Made by a program: the position numbers and the translations under genes. 64,000 nucleotides of DNA from Candidatus Nanopelagicales bacterium (GTDB taxonomy: Bacteria > Actinomycetota > Actinomycetes > S36-B12), in assembly GCA_028687755.1 (NCBI GenBank), contig JAQTZL010000011.1:1-64000 (forward strand), in the 5' to 3' direction. Positions 7,793 through 17,722 of the stretch are shown here, one piece after another; position 1 is the stretch's first letter, and the number at the start of each line of letters is the position of its first letter. The notes under the pieces are model-generated. The model was not told the DNA's origin. It did no database searches and saw only the letters and a program-made list of their open reading frames with translations.

Positions 7793-8167
7793 ATGAGCAC
7801 AGTGTTAGGCCAAACGAGCTCTCCGTTTCTTGGATGCCCTACCTACGCCCTCACCATGCCCTGCCCTGCTGTAGCAGCGGGAGGTTGCGCGGTCGATTTC
7901 GAAGTGACTGTGGAGTTTGCATACCCTGATCTCTGTGAAGCAGAGGTGAAAGAACTGTTCCTCATTTTTCAGGGTTCGACGGTCGCCGTGCATAATGATT
8001 TGGACTTAGGTCGCACGGAAATGACATTTGCTACGCAGTACATCGACTCTTCGTCCATGTACGAATTGATGAATCTGCTCTTGGACATGCTCGGTTCGGA
8101 ATTGTCCGCGCGCGTTGTGCGGATCAGCGCAAGTGAGTTGCCCCAACTTCACATGCGCATCGTGTGA
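7793..8167 (+). CDS. Hypothetical protein
   Basis: A 124-aa frame starting at ATG 7793 (an in-frame GTG lies 6 nt earlier). The middle reads like a folded alpha/beta domain (VDFEVTVEFAYPDL, ELFLIFQGSTVAV, ELMNLLLDMLG, ARVVRISASEL). No family is recognised. It follows the frame at 7464 on the same strand by 3 nt and would be the last gene of this small cluster. Confidence 0.42.
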   Translation: MSTVLGQTSSPFLGCPTYALTMPCPAVAAGGCAVDFEVTVEFAYPDLCEAEVKELFLIFQGSTVAVHNDLDLGRTEMTFATQYIDSSSMYELMNLLLDMLGSELSARVVRISASELPQLHMRIV

Positions 8168-9003
8168 ATGACAAATTTCACAGAGTCGGGTGCCCATTCT
8201 TTGTAGCTCCCTCGCCCGGCAGTTGTGTGAATCATCGGGTTGCATTAGGAGCGCAACCACCAGGACTGGCGAAGCGTGATCTGGTTTACCTTTGAGTCGT
8301 ATCGAGGGCTGTGCAGTAGTTCGTGAGTTGCGCACTGTTGCGTGGCCGATTGCCCTGGCTACTGGTCGTGTTTGCACGAGCAGGCGATGCCATCCGGACA
8401 CGCTGTTACCGGACACCACCTGACGCACCGCAGATGCCACGGTGCGTCTGCTCACTTCATGTCTCCGCGAGGTGCGGCGGGCGTCAGTGCGGCAGTCCAA
8501 ATGTGCGGCGAACTGCGGCTGCGCTTGACTGCAGTCGCAGCATGCGCGAGGTAATTCTTGCCGTCACTTGTTCCACGTTTCGGAGATCCCTCGTCGCCTT
8601 GAGCTTGGATCAATGCTTCTTCCAAGCCAGCGTGCATGAGTGAGGCCTCGTGAGAAGCGCTCCAGTGCACCAGTCCAGGCTCGCAACTGCGGAAGATCAA
8701 GCGGTACCAATGAAGATTCGGTGAGATGAATCTTGGGACACATGGCTGGACGCTTGAGTAGCGACTGAGTGTGCGTCGCCACTATCCAAACCAGCGGGGC
8801 ATCCTGCCGATTCGCATATGTGTTCCAGGGGTTATGTCCTGACAGCGATTGGTGGCATCGCACATGAGCGTCGCATATTAGGAAACTGTGAATGCGCCGC
8901 AACTGCCGGTGCTTGTCCATGCAACCGTCGATAGGACGCCTGCTCGATTCACTCGGCAGAGGCGCACATGCCCGCTTCGGCAACTCACCACAGCGCCGGC
9001 AAG
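8168..9003. other. About 840 nt without a supported gene
   Basis: Open frames of 60-160 codons occur on both strands, but they are rich in Arg, Cys and His, show no domain, and have no convincing ribosome-binding site. No repeat copy, terminator of note or RNA gene was seen. Given the decayed genes next to it, the stretch is probably degenerated coding sequence. Confidence 0.4.
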
Positions 9004-10024
9004 TCACGCGTATGTGGTCTGAAACGCCGTGGAACTGGGGAAGCCGGTATTCATCGTGACGCCCAGGAGATCGTTCCTGGCAGACCACGAGTACCAGAAG
9101 GTGTGCGCGACCCCCAGCCTCACGCTGTCCAGATAGGTGTGCGCGACATAGATCGCTGCCTTGGTTCCGCCGATGTCTTTGTCGGGGTAGTGCGAGCCGG
9201 GGCCTTTTGTTCCATAGTTCACTTCGGTGTCCCACAGTGGTCGGATTGCCGCGTGTGCTTTGCGAAGCGCCGCGCGAGCACGCGATACGTATGCGGCGCG
9301 AAGTGCAGGGGTTGCTGTGCTCGGTCCGTAGGTGTGGATAGCGAAGGCGTCCACAGGCCAGCCCGGACGTCGCAGTTGGTTCAGGTACGAGGGAAGATTC
9401 TGTTGAAGGTACTCTTCAGCCGGACAGTGCTGCTTGCTGCAACAACCTCCGCTGTTGGGTCCAGACGTCGGATGATGCGCTTTGCCTCCAGCGTCAACAG
9501 GACCATCTGTCGTGGAGTTCCCTGCCAAAACGTCGTGAGGTTGGCCTCATTCCAGATCTGGTACGCATCGATCGATGGCCCAAAACGCCTAACAACGGCA
9601 GTCACCCACCGACGCCAATCGGACATAAGCCGCGGATTGGAGGCGGCTCCCTTATTCGGGTAGGTGCCCTGCGAGACGCGAGAAGCACCCCATGTGGGTG
9701 TGATCCAAGTACGTACAGAATCTGCGCACGCTGCGCCTGCGCCGCTTGTACGGCGTGGTCCAGCCCCACCCACCAATACTTGCCTCGTTGCTGCTCGACT
9801 TGTCCCCATGCGACACCGGAATCCCACAACCTGATCGCTCCGTACGTCACTGTTGGTACGACACCATTAGCTACTCGGGGCACGTGCAGTCCAAAGTCAC
9901 GACCATCGACATAGGTGTCTGCGTGTGCTGCCGGTGCTGCCAGAGCACCGAGCGGAATCATTGCGGCCGCAAGGCTCGAAACCAGGATCCCAGCCATGCT
10001 TTTGCGATCCATTTGTATTTCCAT
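9004..10024 (-). pseudogene. Broken secreted glycoside hydrolase (clan GH-A type)
   Basis: Three consecutive frames on the minus strand together encode one protein. Frame 1 has a signal peptide (SMAGILVSSLAAAMIPLGALA, ending AHA) and runs to QILYVLG. Frame 2 continues TPTWGASRVS and holds YQIWNEANL, the usual acid/base NE of GH-A TIM barrels. Frame 3 continues SYLNQLRRPGWPVDAFAIHTYG and holds WDTEVNYG, a candidate nucleophile Glu. The frameshifts are near 9705 and between about 9400 and 9440. It would have been an exported beta-glycosidase or cellulase-like enzyme; the substrate is unknown. Two independent shifts make it a likely pseudogene. Confidence 0.82.
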
Positions 10025-10254
10025 CCCGTAGAGCTGTGGAACCCGTTAGTGACATCTGGGGATGCCGCCGTAGATTGTGAGATCAGGTGTTTGGGGTGAG
10101 GAGGCGCTCACATTGGATTGCCTTTCGGCAACTCACGCGTTGCCATTCCTGCATTTCACGATCAGCGAACCAATGGCATCAAGAATGTCTCGTTGTCCGT
10201 GTTCGATGCCGCATTCTCGTGGGGGCAAGGGCGAGGTCGAATGTGCAACCACCT

Positions 10255-11862
10255 TCAGCGGATCTTTGTCTGCGTGAAACCACTGGAGAATGTGAAGGCT
10301 GACGGCACGGCAGGCTGGAAGGATGCCGTGACCGATGTGAGCCCACGCGGCCATCGAGCCGGAACACGCCAGCGCACCTGCGCAACACCACCGATACCAA
10401 CTGCTGCGCGCCGGATGCCTTGCTTGCCAGCAGCACGGAAATTGAAGGTGACTGTTCCGGTCGCACTGGCCGAGACGCGCGCGGTATAGGTCTTGGTGGC
10501 CTTGCGCTTTTGCTTCGCAGGTCCGACAACAGTGGTCACCGTGGGCACCACAGTCGGTGGCGGCGCCGTTGGCACCACAACTGGTGTCGTGGTGCTGGAG
10601 CCCACTGAAACTGGAGCTGAGTATTCCGTGGTGGATTTGCCGTTGGCGCTCGACGCAGCAACCCCCAGGCGCAAATATTGATTGGCGTCAGCGGCCTGGA
10701 CGGTGTACTGCCACGCCGTCGATACCTGGGCTGTACAGGTGTTGACGGCCTGGCTAGAGCAACGCTGCCAGGCGTAGGTATAGCTAGTGGGTGCATAGGA
10801 CCAACTTCCGTTGGCTGCCGTCAGAACCGATCCCACATTGGGATTCGTGGGCGACATAATCCCTGGAGGGCTGGCAATCATGGGAACTTGCCCCGAAAGG
10901 ACCTTGGCGATCTTGCCAGGAAAGGTCTCTGCCACCCACATGCTGCCGTCGGATCCCATGTCCAGTCCCATAGGCCTGGCGCTGGCGGGCAGCGCGTACA
11001 TACCCACTACGGATCCATTGGCCGCCATGCGCACCAGCTGATTGGTCCCGTTCATGGTGATCCAGATGGACGGTCCGGGACCATCAGCGAGCATCGTCGG
11101 CTGTGAGTTGCTCGGGAAACTGATTTCTAGCGGAGTCGAGTCCGCCAGCCGACCGAGCTTCCCGGATCCAGATTCTGCAAACCACACCAGATCCTCGCTC
11201 ACTGCGATACCTCGAGGAGCTGAGCCCGCTGCCAGAGCCACCTCAGAGATCGTTCCCGACATCCAGATGGAGCCAATCTTGTCGCCCGCTTGCTCGGTGA
11301 AATACATCCGAGGCTCGCCCTTGGGTGCTGCAGTAATGCCCCACGGTTGCGAATTCGGCGTAGGAATTTGCCACTCTGTAATAGCCCCGGCGGTGGTAAT
11401 GCGCCCAATCTTGTTGGCCTTGATCTCGGTGAACCACAGTGCCCCATCGGGGCCGGGAGCGATACCCCACGGCTCGGAGTTAGCCGTAGGCACGGCGAAC
11501 TCCGTTATCACCCCAGTCGTGGTGATCCGACCGATCTTGTTGCTTGACTGCTCCGTGAACCAAAGATTGCGATCGGAGCCGACTGCGATGAATCGAGGAT
11601 TCGACCCGGGTCCAGGCAATGGGAAATTGGTGACCGTGCCGGACGGCGTGACTCTTGCGATGGCGTTCGCGCCGCCTCCATTTGCTACCCAGATGTTGCC
11701 ATCAGGCCCAAGGACAACTCCGTATGGTGCCGCGTAGGCCGGCATCGAAATCTCCGTGAAGTCGCCTACCGCCGCATGAGCGGGCTGGACGAATCCCAAA
11801 GCACTAACGGAAATTGCTGCGAGCGCGACCATTGGTTTAGTGAGGAAGTGGAGATTTGTCAT
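10255..11862 (-). CDS. Secreted Vgb-like beta-propeller protein with Ig-like C-terminus
   Basis: A 535-aa exported protein. I start it at ATG 11862 (MTNLHFLTKP) because a clean signal peptide ending QPAHA follows. Residues about 30-315 contain about seven propeller blades with the repeat theme GPDGxLWFTE...NKIGRITTxGxITEF of virginiamycin B lyase-like proteins. Then come an Ig-like segment (SYAPTSYTYAWQRC), a Pro/Thr/Val-rich linker and a final Ig-like domain. After the signal peptide there is no histidine at all, although streptogramin lyase catalysis needs one, so antibiotic cleavage is unlikely; a binding or scaffold role outside the cell fits better. Confidence 0.8.
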   Translation of the reverse strand: MTNLHFLTKPMVALAAISVSALGFVQPAHAAVGDFTEISMPAYAAPYGVVLGPDGNIWVANGGGANAIARVTPSGTVTNFPLPGPGSNPRFIAVGSDRNLWFTEQSSNKIGRITTTGVITEFAVPTANSEPWGIAPGPDGALWFTEIKANKIGRITTAGAITEWQIPTPNSQPWGITAAPKGEPRMYFTEQAGDKIGSIWMSGTISEVALAAGSAPRGIAVSEDLVWFAESGSGKLGRLADSTPLEISFPSNSQPTMLADGPGPSIWITMNGTNQLVRMAANGSVVGMYALPASARPMGLDMGSDGSMWVAETFPGKIAKVLSGQVPMIASPPGIMSPTNPNVGSVLTAANGSWSYAPTSYTYAWQRCSSQAVNTCTAQVSTAWQYTVQAADANQYLRLGVAASSANGKSTTEYSAPVSVGSSTTTPVVVPTAPPPTVVPTVTTVVGPAKQKRKATKTYTARVSASATGTVTFNFRAAGKQGIRRAAVGIGGVAQVRWRVPARWPRGLTSVTASFQPAVPSAFTFSSGFTQTKIR

Positions 11863-12094
11863 GGTTCGAAAGTAGAACTCCGCCAACCTTCCACCGCGCA
11901 CAGAATTGGCGGCGAATACGATTAGAAAGAACTTGCGACGTCAGTGAGATACAGACGTCAGCGGGATACATGTTCGCTGAGATGTTGTCATTGCGCATTT
12001 GCCGAGAACTCGCAACCGATCGTCGGCGATGTCGCACGCAGAACGTCATTGATTTCGCAGAGCAGTTGGCTTCAAGAACAGCATTTCGATCGGC

Positions 12095-12545
12095 AATTTG
12101 AAGTCCGCCGGGAAGGCGGCGTTTGTATTCGACGCTTCGAACCTCGCCAAGGCGTACCTGGCCGGGCTGGCCATGCCGAATACCAACGGATCCACGCATC
12201 AGCGATGCGAGCCTGACGGCCGCTGACCTGTCCAAAGGCAACCATGAGGTGGGGATGTTCGACAACGCCACGATGAACCGCATTGACATGAGTCACTCTG
12301 AAAACACGGGTGCGTACTTCAGGGGGGAACAAGCTGGCGAAAGCAGAGCCCAGGAATGCAGATTCCAGGTACGCAGTCCTGACCGGAGCAAATCTCAGGG
12401 GAGCCAACCTCGAAGGAGCGCTATCCGACGGCGCCGAGCTCACCCGCGTGAAATGGACTGACCATGACCCCGACACTGACGCGATCTGCCCGAACGGCAG
12501 CACGGGTCCCTACCCCTGTTGGTGTGAGGTGCCCGGCAGCATCGG
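12095..12545 (+). pseudogene. Broken pentapeptide-repeat protein gene
   Basis: Coding fragments in different + frames add up to one repeat protein: FDASNLAKAYLAGLAM, then DASLTAADLSKGNHEVGMFDNATMNRIDMSH, then NKLAKAEPRNADSRYAVLTGANLRGANLEGALSDGAELT split over two frames. The A(N/D)LxG theme repeats every five residues. It ends DHDPDTDAICPNGSTG, a typical Cys-containing tail after such repeats. At least two frameshifts separate the pieces and no intact start remains. The rest to 12649 shows nothing further. Function unknown; pentapeptide proteins form right-handed beta-helices. Confidence 0.65.
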
Positions 12546-12649
12546 TACCTCGCAAAATCAATCGCAGTTCAAACGGACTACGGGTGACGTCAAGCTTTGC
12601 CGTGGCAATTCCATCGATGGCTTCGGCGATTTCGCCCCTGGTGCTCTCA

Positions 12650-13891
12650 TCAGTCCGAGTGCGCTCGCAGTGGCGTGTAGTGCCGTCCGCGAGCGAGAAG
12701 CACTATGGAGGCGAGGACTCCAGCGATCAGTGAGGCCACGAGGACTGCGAGTTTGGCATCGGGGAGCAGGGCTGTTCCTTCGTAGGCTAGTTCTGCAATC
12801 AGTAGTGCGACGGTGAAGCCAACTCCGGCAAGCACGCCGACTGCCGTGACGTCGGCCCAGGTGATTGATGGAGCTAGCGAGGCCCGAGTGAACCTTGCAA
12901 CGAGCCACGCTGTGCATACGATGCCGATTGGCTTGCCGACCACGAGCCCGATCCCGATTCCCAGGGCGATCGGGCTGGTGAGCGCCTCGACAACGTTGAT
13001 CCCGGCAAGTGGAATCCCTGCGGCGGTCAGGGCGAACAGCGGTACTGCGATTCCGGCACTCAGCGGGTGAATCCGATGTTGGACTCGATCTGCTGGTCCT
13101 TGTTCTTCGCCCGTGTCTGGGCGCGCACGAGTGAGAAGTCCAATTGCAACGCCGGCGATGGTTGCATGGATGCCACTGGCGTGCATGAAGCCCCAGGCCA
13201 GTAGGGCAAGAGGCACATACAGCCACCATGTGGTTATTCGGCGATGTTGTGCCCACGCGTAGCCCGCTAGACAGATTAGGGATGCTGCGAGCCAGGTGAG
13301 GGATACGTGCTCGGTGTAGAACAGGGCGATGACAGTGATTGCGCCGAGGTCATCGACGACGGCCAATGTGAGCAGGAAAGCGCGTAGGGCCACCGGCAGT
13401 CGACGGCCGACTATGGCGAGCACGGCTAGTGCGAAGGCGATGTCGGTTGCCATGGGGATGCCCCAACCGATGGGTGATCCGCCTGGAGTCCACAGGTTGA
13501 TGCCTGTGTAGATCAGAGCTGGTACAAGCATTCCGCCCAAGGCTGCGGCGATAGGCACAGCAGCCTGTGCTGGGCGCGACAGCGTTCCCAGAGTCAGTTC
13601 GTGCTTGAGTTCGAGCCCCACAACCAGGAAGAAGATGGCTAGCAGCCCGTCTGCAGCCCATTCCCCGACTGTGAGGTCCAAGTGGAGGGCGGGGATGCCG
13701 ATGACTGTCGAGACAAAGGCCTCGTATTGGGCGCTCCATGGGGAGTTGGCCCAGATCATGGCTAGTGCGGCTGCGATGAGCAGGAGGGCTCCGCCGATAG
13801 TTTCCTCGCGCAGTTGCTCTTCAACCCAGCGGCGGTTGGCTCGGGGGATGCGCGTGAATATCACGCCAGGGGAAGGCAAGGAGCGCTCCAA
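12650..13891 (-). CDS. nhaA: Na+/H+ antiporter NhaA
   Basis: A 413-aa integral membrane protein with the NhaA hallmark segments: FFLVVGLELKHEL in an early helix, ATDIAFALAVLA carrying the first transport Asp, and LAVVDDLGAITVIALFY carrying the Asp pair that binds Na+ and H+. Eleven to twelve membrane helices are apparent. It exports Na+ for H+ at alkaline pH. It is the last gene of a minus-strand run SulP-MerR-NhaA, 99 nt after the MerR gene, so it may share regulation with the anion transporter. Confidence 0.95.
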   Translation of the reverse strand: MERSLPSPGVIFTRIPRANRRWVEEQLREETIGGALLLIAAALAMIWANSPWSAQYEAFVSTVIGIPALHLDLTVGEWAADGLLAIFFLVVGLELKHELTLGTLSRPAQAAVPIAAALGGMLVPALIYTGINLWTPGGSPIGWGIPMATDIAFALAVLAIVGRRLPVALRAFLLTLAVVDDLGAITVIALFYTEHVSLTWLAASLICLAGYAWAQHRRITTWWLYVPLALLAWGFMHASGIHATIAGVAIGLLTRARPDTGEEQGPADRVQHRIHPLSAGIAVPLFALTAAGIPLAGINVVEALTSPIALGIGIGLVVGKPIGIVCTAWLVARFTRASLAPSITWADVTAVGVLAGVGFTVALLIAELAYEGTALLPDAKLAVLVASLIAGVLASIVLLARGRHYTPLRAHSD

Positions 13892-13990
13892 TCAGTTGAC
13901 GGCATGTCCTGCCGTGCCGACCAGACTTCCCGGCGCTCCATTTGCAGCATAACTGTCGCGAGCGATGAGGTTCGCCACGTGCCTGTTGGG

Positions 13991-14410
13991 CTAGGCGCTG
14001 CCTAGTGACTCTTCGGCGCGTTGGAGAGCCGTGCTGAGTTGTGTGGCAGCGTCCAGTTGCAATTGGAGACGCACTCGACGTTGGTCCAGGTCCTGATGTA
14101 AAGCGGTCAGCTTTGCCAGAAGTGCGGATCGGGCGGCCGAAGTCAGGCTTGGGGCGCCAGCGGCGTCGAGGACGTGCACGAGTTCGCGCATCTGATCAAG
14201 GGTGAATCCCAAAGGCTTGAGGGTCTTGAGCACTCGAAGTCGTTCTTCCTCGAGTGGCCCGAACAGGCGAAACCCTCCTGGGCTACGGGTGGAAGGGACC
14301 ACGAGTCCAACTTCCTCGTAGTAGCGCACGGTCCGCATGCTCAGTCCTACGCGCTCTGCGAGGACGCCGATCTGCACGAGAACGCCGTCTCCAACTCCGT
14401 TGCCGTCCAT
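13991..14410 (-). CDS. MerR-family transcriptional regulator
   Basis: A 139-aa regulator with the MerR winged helix at its N-terminus (IGVLAERVGLSMRTVRYYEEVGLV, split around residues 12-36, then GGFRLFGPLEEERL) and a long dimerisation coiled coil from about residue 85 to the end. There are no Cys clusters, so it is not a metal sensor of the classic kind. Its start overlaps the SulP stop by one base (TGATG), so it is coupled to the transporter it probably controls. A matching dyad lies in the SulP promoter (15961-15990). Confidence 0.88.
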   Translation of the reverse strand: MDGNGVGDGVLVQIGVLAERVGLSMRTVRYYEEVGLVVPSTRSPGGFRLFGPLEEERLRVLKTLKPLGFTLDQMRELVHVLDAAGAPSLTSAARSALLAKLTALHQDLDQRRVRLQLQLDAATQLSTALQRAEESLGSA

Positions 14411-15894
14411 CAGTGTCCCGAGGTCAAACGGCCTTTGAGTCGCGTACGCATCGCGGTGCTGTACTCGTTCACTCCGATCACCTCCACGCTCTTGTTGCGC
14501 TTTTCGTACTTGTAGATAATCGCATCGAGTGCGGCAACGGTGGAGGCATCCCAGATGTGTGCACCAGTCATGTCAATAATCACTTCGTCAGGGTCGTTGG
14601 CGAAGTCGAACTGGTACACCAGATCATTGCTGGACGCAAAAAACAGCTCGCCATGCACGAAGTAGGTGATCGAAGTCCCGTCGACGCTTGGCTGGCGGTC
14701 GACTGTGACCAAGTGGGCCACGCGCCGGGCGAACAGCACCGTTGCCGTCAAGACGCCGACAACAACTCCGATGGCTAGATTGTGGGTGAATACCGTGGCG
14801 ATCACGGTGGCGAGCATGACGGTGGTCTCGCTCTTAGGCATGTGGGGCAGCGACTTCAGGCTGTGCCAGTCGAAGGTCGAATAGGCCACGATGATCATCA
14901 CTGCTACCAGCGCAGCCATGGGGATGACCTCGACGACGGGCCCCAGCGCGACAACCAGGGTCAGCAGCAGGACGCCTGCGAGGAACGTGGACAGGCGGGT
15001 CCGTGCCCCGCTGGTCTTCACGTTGATCATGGTCTGCCCGATCATCGCGCAGCCGCCCATACCGCCAAAGAAGCCGGTGACGATGTTGGCGATGCCCTGA
15101 CCAAAAGACTCCCGGGTCTTGTTGGAGTGGGTGTCAGTGATGTCATCGACGAGCTTGGCGGTCATCAGCGATTCCATGAGCCCGACAAGCGCCACCGCGA
15201 GGGCGAAGGGAGCGATGATACGCAAGGTCTCAAACGTGAGCGGAACGTCAGGCAGCCCCAGCGTCGGCAGGCTGGTAGGCAGTTCACCTTCACCGCCGAC
15301 GTTTGGCACGGTCAAGCCGAGCGTCACAGTCGCGATGGTCAGCAGCACGACTGCAACCAGAGGGGCAGGGATGATGCTGGTGACGCGTGGCAGAAAAAGC
15401 ATGATGACGATCCCAATCGCCACCATCGGATACACCAATGCTGGCACGTCAATCAGGTATGGCAGTTGGGCGCTGAAGATTAGGATGGCCAACGCGTTGA
15501 CGAAACCGACCATAACGCTACGTGGAACGAACCTCATGAGTCGCGCAACTCCCGCAAGGGCGAGAGCGACCTGGAAGATCCCTCCGAGGATCACGGCGGC
15601 AACCAGATACCCCAGGCCGTAATCGCGAACCAGTGGCGCAACAACCAGGGCAATTGCCCCGGTGGCTGCGGAGATCATTGCCGGCCGCCCACCGGTGAAG
15701 GCGATCGTGACGGCCATGGTGAACGATGCGAACAGGCCTACTTGCGGATCAACGCCGGCCAGGATCGAGAATGAAATCGCCTCCGGGATCAACGCGATAG
15801 CAACGACCAATCCGGCGAGAAATTCGGTTCGGAAGACCCTCGGGCTCAGCCACGTGGGTCGGGACAGCGATGTGGGACGTAGTGCCAATGACAC
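14410..15894 (-). CDS. SulP-family anion transporter with STAS domain
   Basis: A 494-aa membrane protein starting at GTG 15894. Residues about 20-385 form the SLC26/SulP transmembrane core ([43 protein letters not shown] in two parts), and residues about 395-490 form a cytoplasmic STAS domain ([32 protein letters not shown]). Bacterial relatives carry sulfate or, as in BicA-type proteins, bicarbonate with Na+. The neighbouring nhaA would supply a Na+ gradient, and the divergent sulfatase releases sulfate, so both substrates fit. Confidence 0.9.
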   Translation of the reverse strand: MSLALRPTSLSRPTWLSPRVFRTEFLAGLVVAIALIPEAISFSILAGVDPQVGLFASFTMAVTIAFTGGRPAMISAATGAIALVVAPLVRDYGLGYLVAAVILGGIFQVALALAGVARLMRFVPRSVMVGFVNALAILIFSAQLPYLIDVPALVYPMVAIGIVIMLFLPRVTSIIPAPLVAVVLLTIATVTLGLTVPNVGGEGELPTSLPTLGLPDVPLTFETLRIIAPFALAVALVGLMESLMTAKLVDDITDTHSNKTRESFGQGIANIVTGFFGGMGGCAMIGQTMINVKTSGARTRLSTFLAGVLLLTLVVALGPVVEVIPMAALVAVMIIVAYSTFDWHSLKSLPHMPKSETTVMLATVIATVFTHNLAIGVVVGVLTATVLFARRVAHLVTVDRQPSVDGTSITYFVHGELFFASSNDLVYQFDFANDPDEVIIDMTGAHIWDASTVAALDAIIYKYEKRNKSVEVIGVNEYSTAMRTRLKGRLTSGH

Positions 15895-15960
15895 GAGAAA
15901 TGCTCCGGTCTTACAGAAATGAGGCAGGACGAGTGACTCGCCACCTGCAGTACGGCCCAG

Positions 15961-15990
15961 ACTCTAACGTTGCGTTAAGGTACGGGACAA
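15961..15990 (-). promoter_or_regulatory. MerR-type promoter/operator of the SulP operon
   Basis: On the minus strand a TTGTCC -35 (15985-15990) and a TAGAGT -10 (15961-15966) are 18 bp apart, with the dyad TAACG-TTG-CGTTA (15965-15977) filling the spacer. A dyad inside a stretched spacer is the hallmark of promoters activated by MerR proteins. The MerR gene is in the same operon. The divergent sulfatase starts about 80 nt away on the other side. Confidence 0.6.
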
Positions 15991-16068
15991 ATCGGCGCAT
16001 GCCGACCTTTCGGTGAGTTCCTGCGACAGATGGGAAACACCCCCCAGCGACAGTAGAGGAACGCGAAC

Positions 16069-17628
16069 GTGCCTGTGCCAGTGAGTCGACGATGGTCAAC
16101 AGCTATAGCCGCGATCCTCACGTCCGTTGCGATCGCCGCAGTGATGGTCCTGGGGCAGATTGCCTCGAACTCATCCCGCAGTGGAAATTCAGATCCGTCT
16201 GTTGTGAACTCGGCCCAGTCCTTTCGCACTACCGGCTCCCTTGCGGACATCAAGAATGTGGTCTTGCTGTTGGCCGATGATCTGGACTGGTCAACGTTTG
16301 ACGAAGTGCCCCGCCTGGCTGCGCTCAAAGAGCAGGGCACGACCTTGACGAATTTCGTGGTCACGAATTCGCTGTGCTGCCCCTCACGAGCCTCACTCCT
16401 GCGCAGCCAATACGTGCACAACCACCAAGTCGTATCCAACGTGCCTCAAACCGGCGGCGGTTGGCAGACGTTCTACAACCGTGGGCTGGAACACGATTGT
16501 CTACCCACTTGGCTACAGGAAGCCGGAGTGAACACCTCACTGTTCGGCAAGTACATGAATGGATTTCCCGGACCGTCGGTTGCACGGAACTACATTCCGC
16601 CGGGCTGGAATTCGTTCGTGACCTCCATATCGAAGAATCAGTCGTACAAGGGCTACGACTACACGCTCAATCGAAATGGCGAACTGGAGGACTACGGGCA
16701 CAGCCCGGAGGATTTCCTCAACGATGTGCTGACTCAGGCTGCAGTTGAGCACCTGGAATCGGTGACATCCCCGTTCTTCATGGAGTTCGCGTCCTACCAG
16801 CCGCACACCCCAGCGCCTGTCGCAGATCGCCACATTGGCAGTCATCTCGGTGAAGGCGTACCCAGAACGCCGTCCTTCAATGTTCATGGAAGTAGCGAAG
16901 TCGATTGGCTGGCAGCTCAACCAGACAACACAGCGACTCGCGTTGCAATGTTCGATGATCGCTGGCGCAAAGGCCTGGAGTCCACCGAATCGATCGCCGA
17001 CACCTACGACGCGCTCGTCAGCGCATTGCAGCGCGCTGGACACTTGGACGACACACTGATTGTGGTTACTTCCGACAACGGCTATCACGCTGGCACCCAC
17101 AGGCTTGGAACGGGAAAGAACACGGCCTACCGCGAAGACTCTGTCGTTCCGGCAGTACTCATCGGCCCAGGAATCGCCCAAGGAACAATCATCAGCAAGA
17201 TCACGTCAATGGTGGACCTCGGACCGACCATCAGCTCACTGCTGGGAGCCGAGACACCCTCATGGGTTGACGGGCGCAGTCTTCTCACTTTGATCTCACA
17301 CCAGTCCAAGACGCCCTGGCGCACTGCGGCGCTCAATGAGCGGCTACGTCAGACGAAACCTGGTGACCCGGACTATGAGCCGTACCAAGCCCCCGCATTC
17401 CACGCGAGCCGCAGCGAACAATGGCTCTTCGTGCAATACGACGACGGAGAGGAAGAGCTCTTCGATCTCATCAACGATCCATACGAGATGGACAACATCA
17501 TCGCGACTACTGACCCTGAAATCGTTCGACAACTACGACAACAGTTGAATGCCTTGTCAGAGTGTTCTGGAGAGTCCTGCCGCGTGGCAGATGCAATGCG
17601 CAATTATCCGATGAACCCGCTTCCTTGA
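16069..17628 (+). CDS. Secreted sulfatase
   Basis: A 519-aa type I sulfatase with an N-terminal signal anchor (AIAAILTSVAIAAVMVLG). The active-site signature is CCPSRASLL at residues 103-111; Cys103 would become formylglycine. Metal ligands are visible in LLLADDLDW (near 67-75) and VTSDNGYH. The family resembles GlcNAc-6-sulfatase and related choline/arylsulfatases, and would remove sulfate esters from external substrates. The start is GTG 16069 with AGAGGAAC upstream. It is divergent from the SulP transporter. A decayed duplicate of its 3' end lies at 4850-5070. No formylglycine-generating enzyme is in the window. Confidence 0.92.
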   Translation: MPVPVSRRWSTAIAAILTSVAIAAVMVLGQIASNSSRSGNSDPSVVNSAQSFRTTGSLADIKNVVLLLADDLDWSTFDEVPRLAALKEQGTTLTNFVVTNSLCCPSRASLLRSQYVHNHQVVSNVPQTGGGWQTFYNRGLEHDCLPTWLQEAGVNTSLFGKYMNGFPGPSVARNYIPPGWNSFVTSISKNQSYKGYDYTLNRNGELEDYGHSPEDFLNDVLTQAAVEHLESVTSPFFMEFASYQPHTPAPVADRHIGSHLGEGVPRTPSFNVHGSSEVDWLAAQPDNTATRVAMFDDRWRKGLESTESIADTYDALVSALQRAGHLDDTLIVVTSDNGYHAGTHRLGTGKNTAYREDSVVPAVLIGPGIAQGTIISKITSMVDLGPTISSLLGAETPSWVDGRSLLTLISHQSKTPWRTAALNERLRQTKPGDPDYEPYQAPAFHASRSEQWLFVQYDDGEEELFDLINDPYEMDNIIATTDPEIVRQLRQQLNALSECSGESCRVADAMRNYPMNPLP

Positions 17629-17722
17629 TGACGCATCTGATGCAGTGCGAGCGGGTTGAGCGATGAACCGAGTTGAATTCCGCTAATGCCTGAGCCAGGA
17701 AGAGTGTCGGCCGCTTACGATT

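Noticed and set aside
8564-9235. 223-codon minus-strand frame next to the glycosidase
   Set aside because: Its first part is an out-of-frame shadow of the glycosidase, and the rest shows no motif or ribosome-binding site.
10255-11862. Streptogramin resistance by a Vgb lyase
   Set aside because: No histidine in the mature protein and the presence of a signal peptide and Ig domains argue against a cytoplasmic lyase.
12558-13256. 232-codon minus-strand frame over nhaA
   Set aside because: Arg/Ser/Cys-rich shadow of nhaA in another frame; nhaA motifs are unambiguous.
14782-15483. 233-codon open frame antisense to SulP
   Set aside because: Composition is His/Asp/Gln/Arg-rich without any domain; it is the shadow of a G+C-rich membrane-protein gene.
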